The translations under genes and the position numbers were made by a program. Below, in pieces: positions 5,802 through 6,593 of a stretch of 6,593 nt of DNA; the stretch's first letter is position 1, and every line of letters begins with the position of its first letter. The notes under the pieces are model-generated. The model worked only from the letters and a program-made list of their open reading frames with translations, did no database searches and was not told where the DNA came from. Location of the stretch: the NCBI GenBank assembly GCA_002421475.1, contig DIJW01000035.1, positions 1 through 6,593 on the forward strand, given 5' to 3'. Source of the DNA: Thiomicrospira sp. UBA5634. Lineage in GTDB: Bacteria > Pseudomonadota > Gammaproteobacteria > Thiomicrospirales > Thiomicrospiraceae.

Positions 5802-6593
5802 AACACACCTCCTTATCAACGCATTGCACAACCTGACCGATCATAATAAGTGCCGGTGCTTGAATTTTGGCTTGCGCAACTTTTTGCGGCGCGTTTTGCA
5901 AATCCGACACCAACACCCGTTGATTAACACGAGTGCCGTTTTCAATTACCGCCAAAGGCGTGGCCGGATTCATGCCGTGTTCAATCAGTTGACGACAAAT
6001 AATCGCGATATTACTTAATCCCATATAAATCACCAGGGTTTGATTCGGGTCAACCAAACAGGTCCAATCCAAATCGACTAAGCCTTCTCGGGTATGGCCG
6101 GTTACCAGCTTCACCGATTGCGCATAATCGCGATGCGTTAGCGGAATGCCGGTGGACGCGGCAATACCCGAAGCGGATGAAATGCCCGGCACCACGGTGC
6201 AACTGACGTTATTGGCGCGTAATAACGCCTGCTCTTCCGCACCACGACCAAAAATATAGGGATCGCCGCCTTTTAACCGTGCGACTTTTTTACCTTGTTT
6301 GGCTAAATCCACCAGTAATTGATTAATTTGTTCCTGCGGTAAAGTGTGATTCGACATGGCTTTACCGACATAAATCCGTTCCGCTTCACGCCGCGCCAAG
6401 TTTAAAATATCTTCCGATACGAGACGGTCATACACAATCACATCCGCCGCCTGCAATAAACGCAAGGCTTTCAATGTGAGTAATTCGACATCCCCAGGTC
6501 CCGCGCCGATCAAATACACCTCACCTTGCGCATTTGGCAAATCTGCCTGAAATTGGCTAAATGCTTGGGCACAAATTTGACGCGCGACATCCC
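5794..6593 (-). CDS. cysG: CysG siroheme synthase, C-terminal uroporphyrinogen-III methyltransferase part (5' end outside window)
   Basis: The visible 265 residues contain a complete SUMT domain, which methylates uroporphyrinogen III twice using S-adenosylmethionine to give precorrin-2. Motifs seen: GAGPGD (29-34, with the catalytic-site aspartate), VYDRLVS (53-59), RLKGGDPYIFGRG (105-117), VVPGISSASG (133-142), GIPLTHRDYAQSVKLVTGH (148-166), YMGL (189-192) and ENGT (217-220). The frame stays open to the window edge: the residues before GEVYLIG read DVARQICAQAFSQFQADLPNAQ, which resembles the end of the dimerisation region of CysG-type fusions and not a free start. The only in-frame start near the domain is a TTG at 6540 with no convincing ribosome-binding site. 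The gene is therefore probably a full CysG (dehydrogenase/ferrochelatase plus methyltransferase), making siroheme for nitrite or sulfite reductase. A stand-alone cobA starting further upstream is the alternative. Confidence 0.92.
   Translation of the reverse strand, partial: DVARQICAQAFSQFQADLPNAQGEVYLIGAGPGDVELLTLKALRLLQAADVIVYDRLVSEDILNLARREAERIYVGKAMSNHTLPQEQINQLLVDLAKQGKKVARLKGGDPYIFGRGAEEQALLRANNVSCTVVPGISSASGIAASTGIPLTHRDYAQSVKLVTGHTREGLVDLDWTCLVDPNQTLVIYMGLSNIAIICRQLIEHGMNPATPLAVIENGTRVNQRVLVSDLQNAPQKVAQAKIQAPALIMIGQVVQCVDKEVCYG
5806..5815 (-). promoter_or_regulatory. Strong Shine-Dalgarno site of the TrpD2-like gene
   Basis: The minus strand reads TAAGGAGGTG, then four bases, then ATG (5801). 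All ten bases are complementary to the standard bacterial 16S rRNA 3' tail, and the AAGGAGG core sits 6 nt before the ATG. It lies within the last codons of cysG. It settles the start codon and is far stronger than any other ribosome-binding site in the window. Confidence 0.9.

Noticed and set aside
5802..5831. Longer start for the TrpD2-like gene at 5831
   Set aside because: The ideal ribosome-binding site at 5806-5815 points to the ATG at 5801 and would lie inside the longer frame.

Overview
The window holds six protein genes, all on the minus strand, so transcription runs from high to low coordinates: cysG (5' end outside the window), a TrpD2/YbiB-like gene, moeA, mobA, a YigZ/IMPACT-family gene and tex (3' end outside the window). 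The gene set and protein sequences are typical of a proteobacterium, most likely a gammaproteobacterium of moderate GC content. A sulfur-oxidising Thiomicrospira/Hydrogenovibrio-type lineage would fit, but that placement is inference from overall impression. No rRNA, tRNA, CRISPR array, transposase or phage gene was seen.

The right two thirds (about 2950-6593) form one tightly packed block. cysG overlaps the TrpD2-like gene by 8 nt, that gene overlaps moeA by 14 nt, and moeA is separated from mobA by 4 nt. These genes supply siroheme (CysG, for nitrite or sulfite reductase) and the molybdenum cofactor (MoeA inserts molybdate; MobA attaches GMP to make the bis-MGD form used by nitrate reductases and relatives). 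This pairing suggests an accessory block for nitrate assimilation or a similar pathway, with the reductase genes possibly upstream of the window. The TrpD2-like protein is the member whose role in the block is unknown.

After mobA there is a 60-nt gap with a weak hairpin and a plausible sigma70-type promoter, then the YigZ-like gene (2296-2889), a 190-nt intergenic region (2106-2295) and tex. The intergenic region is mostly a nested palindromic element of about 135 bp (2147-2281): an 11-bp perfect terminal inverted repeat encloses two G/C-rich hairpins that are inverted copies of each other, like a REP/BIME unit or a small non-autonomous element.

The most unusual signal is a DNA word, the palindrome CCAGGCCTGG (12 bp ACCAGGCCTGGT in three of four copies). 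It occurs four times in 6.6 kb: three in tex and one in moeA. A fifth partial copy lies in the TrpD2-like gene. It is read in two different reading frames (PGLV and QAW), so it is not explained by a shared protein motif and may be a genome-wide DNA-level signal.
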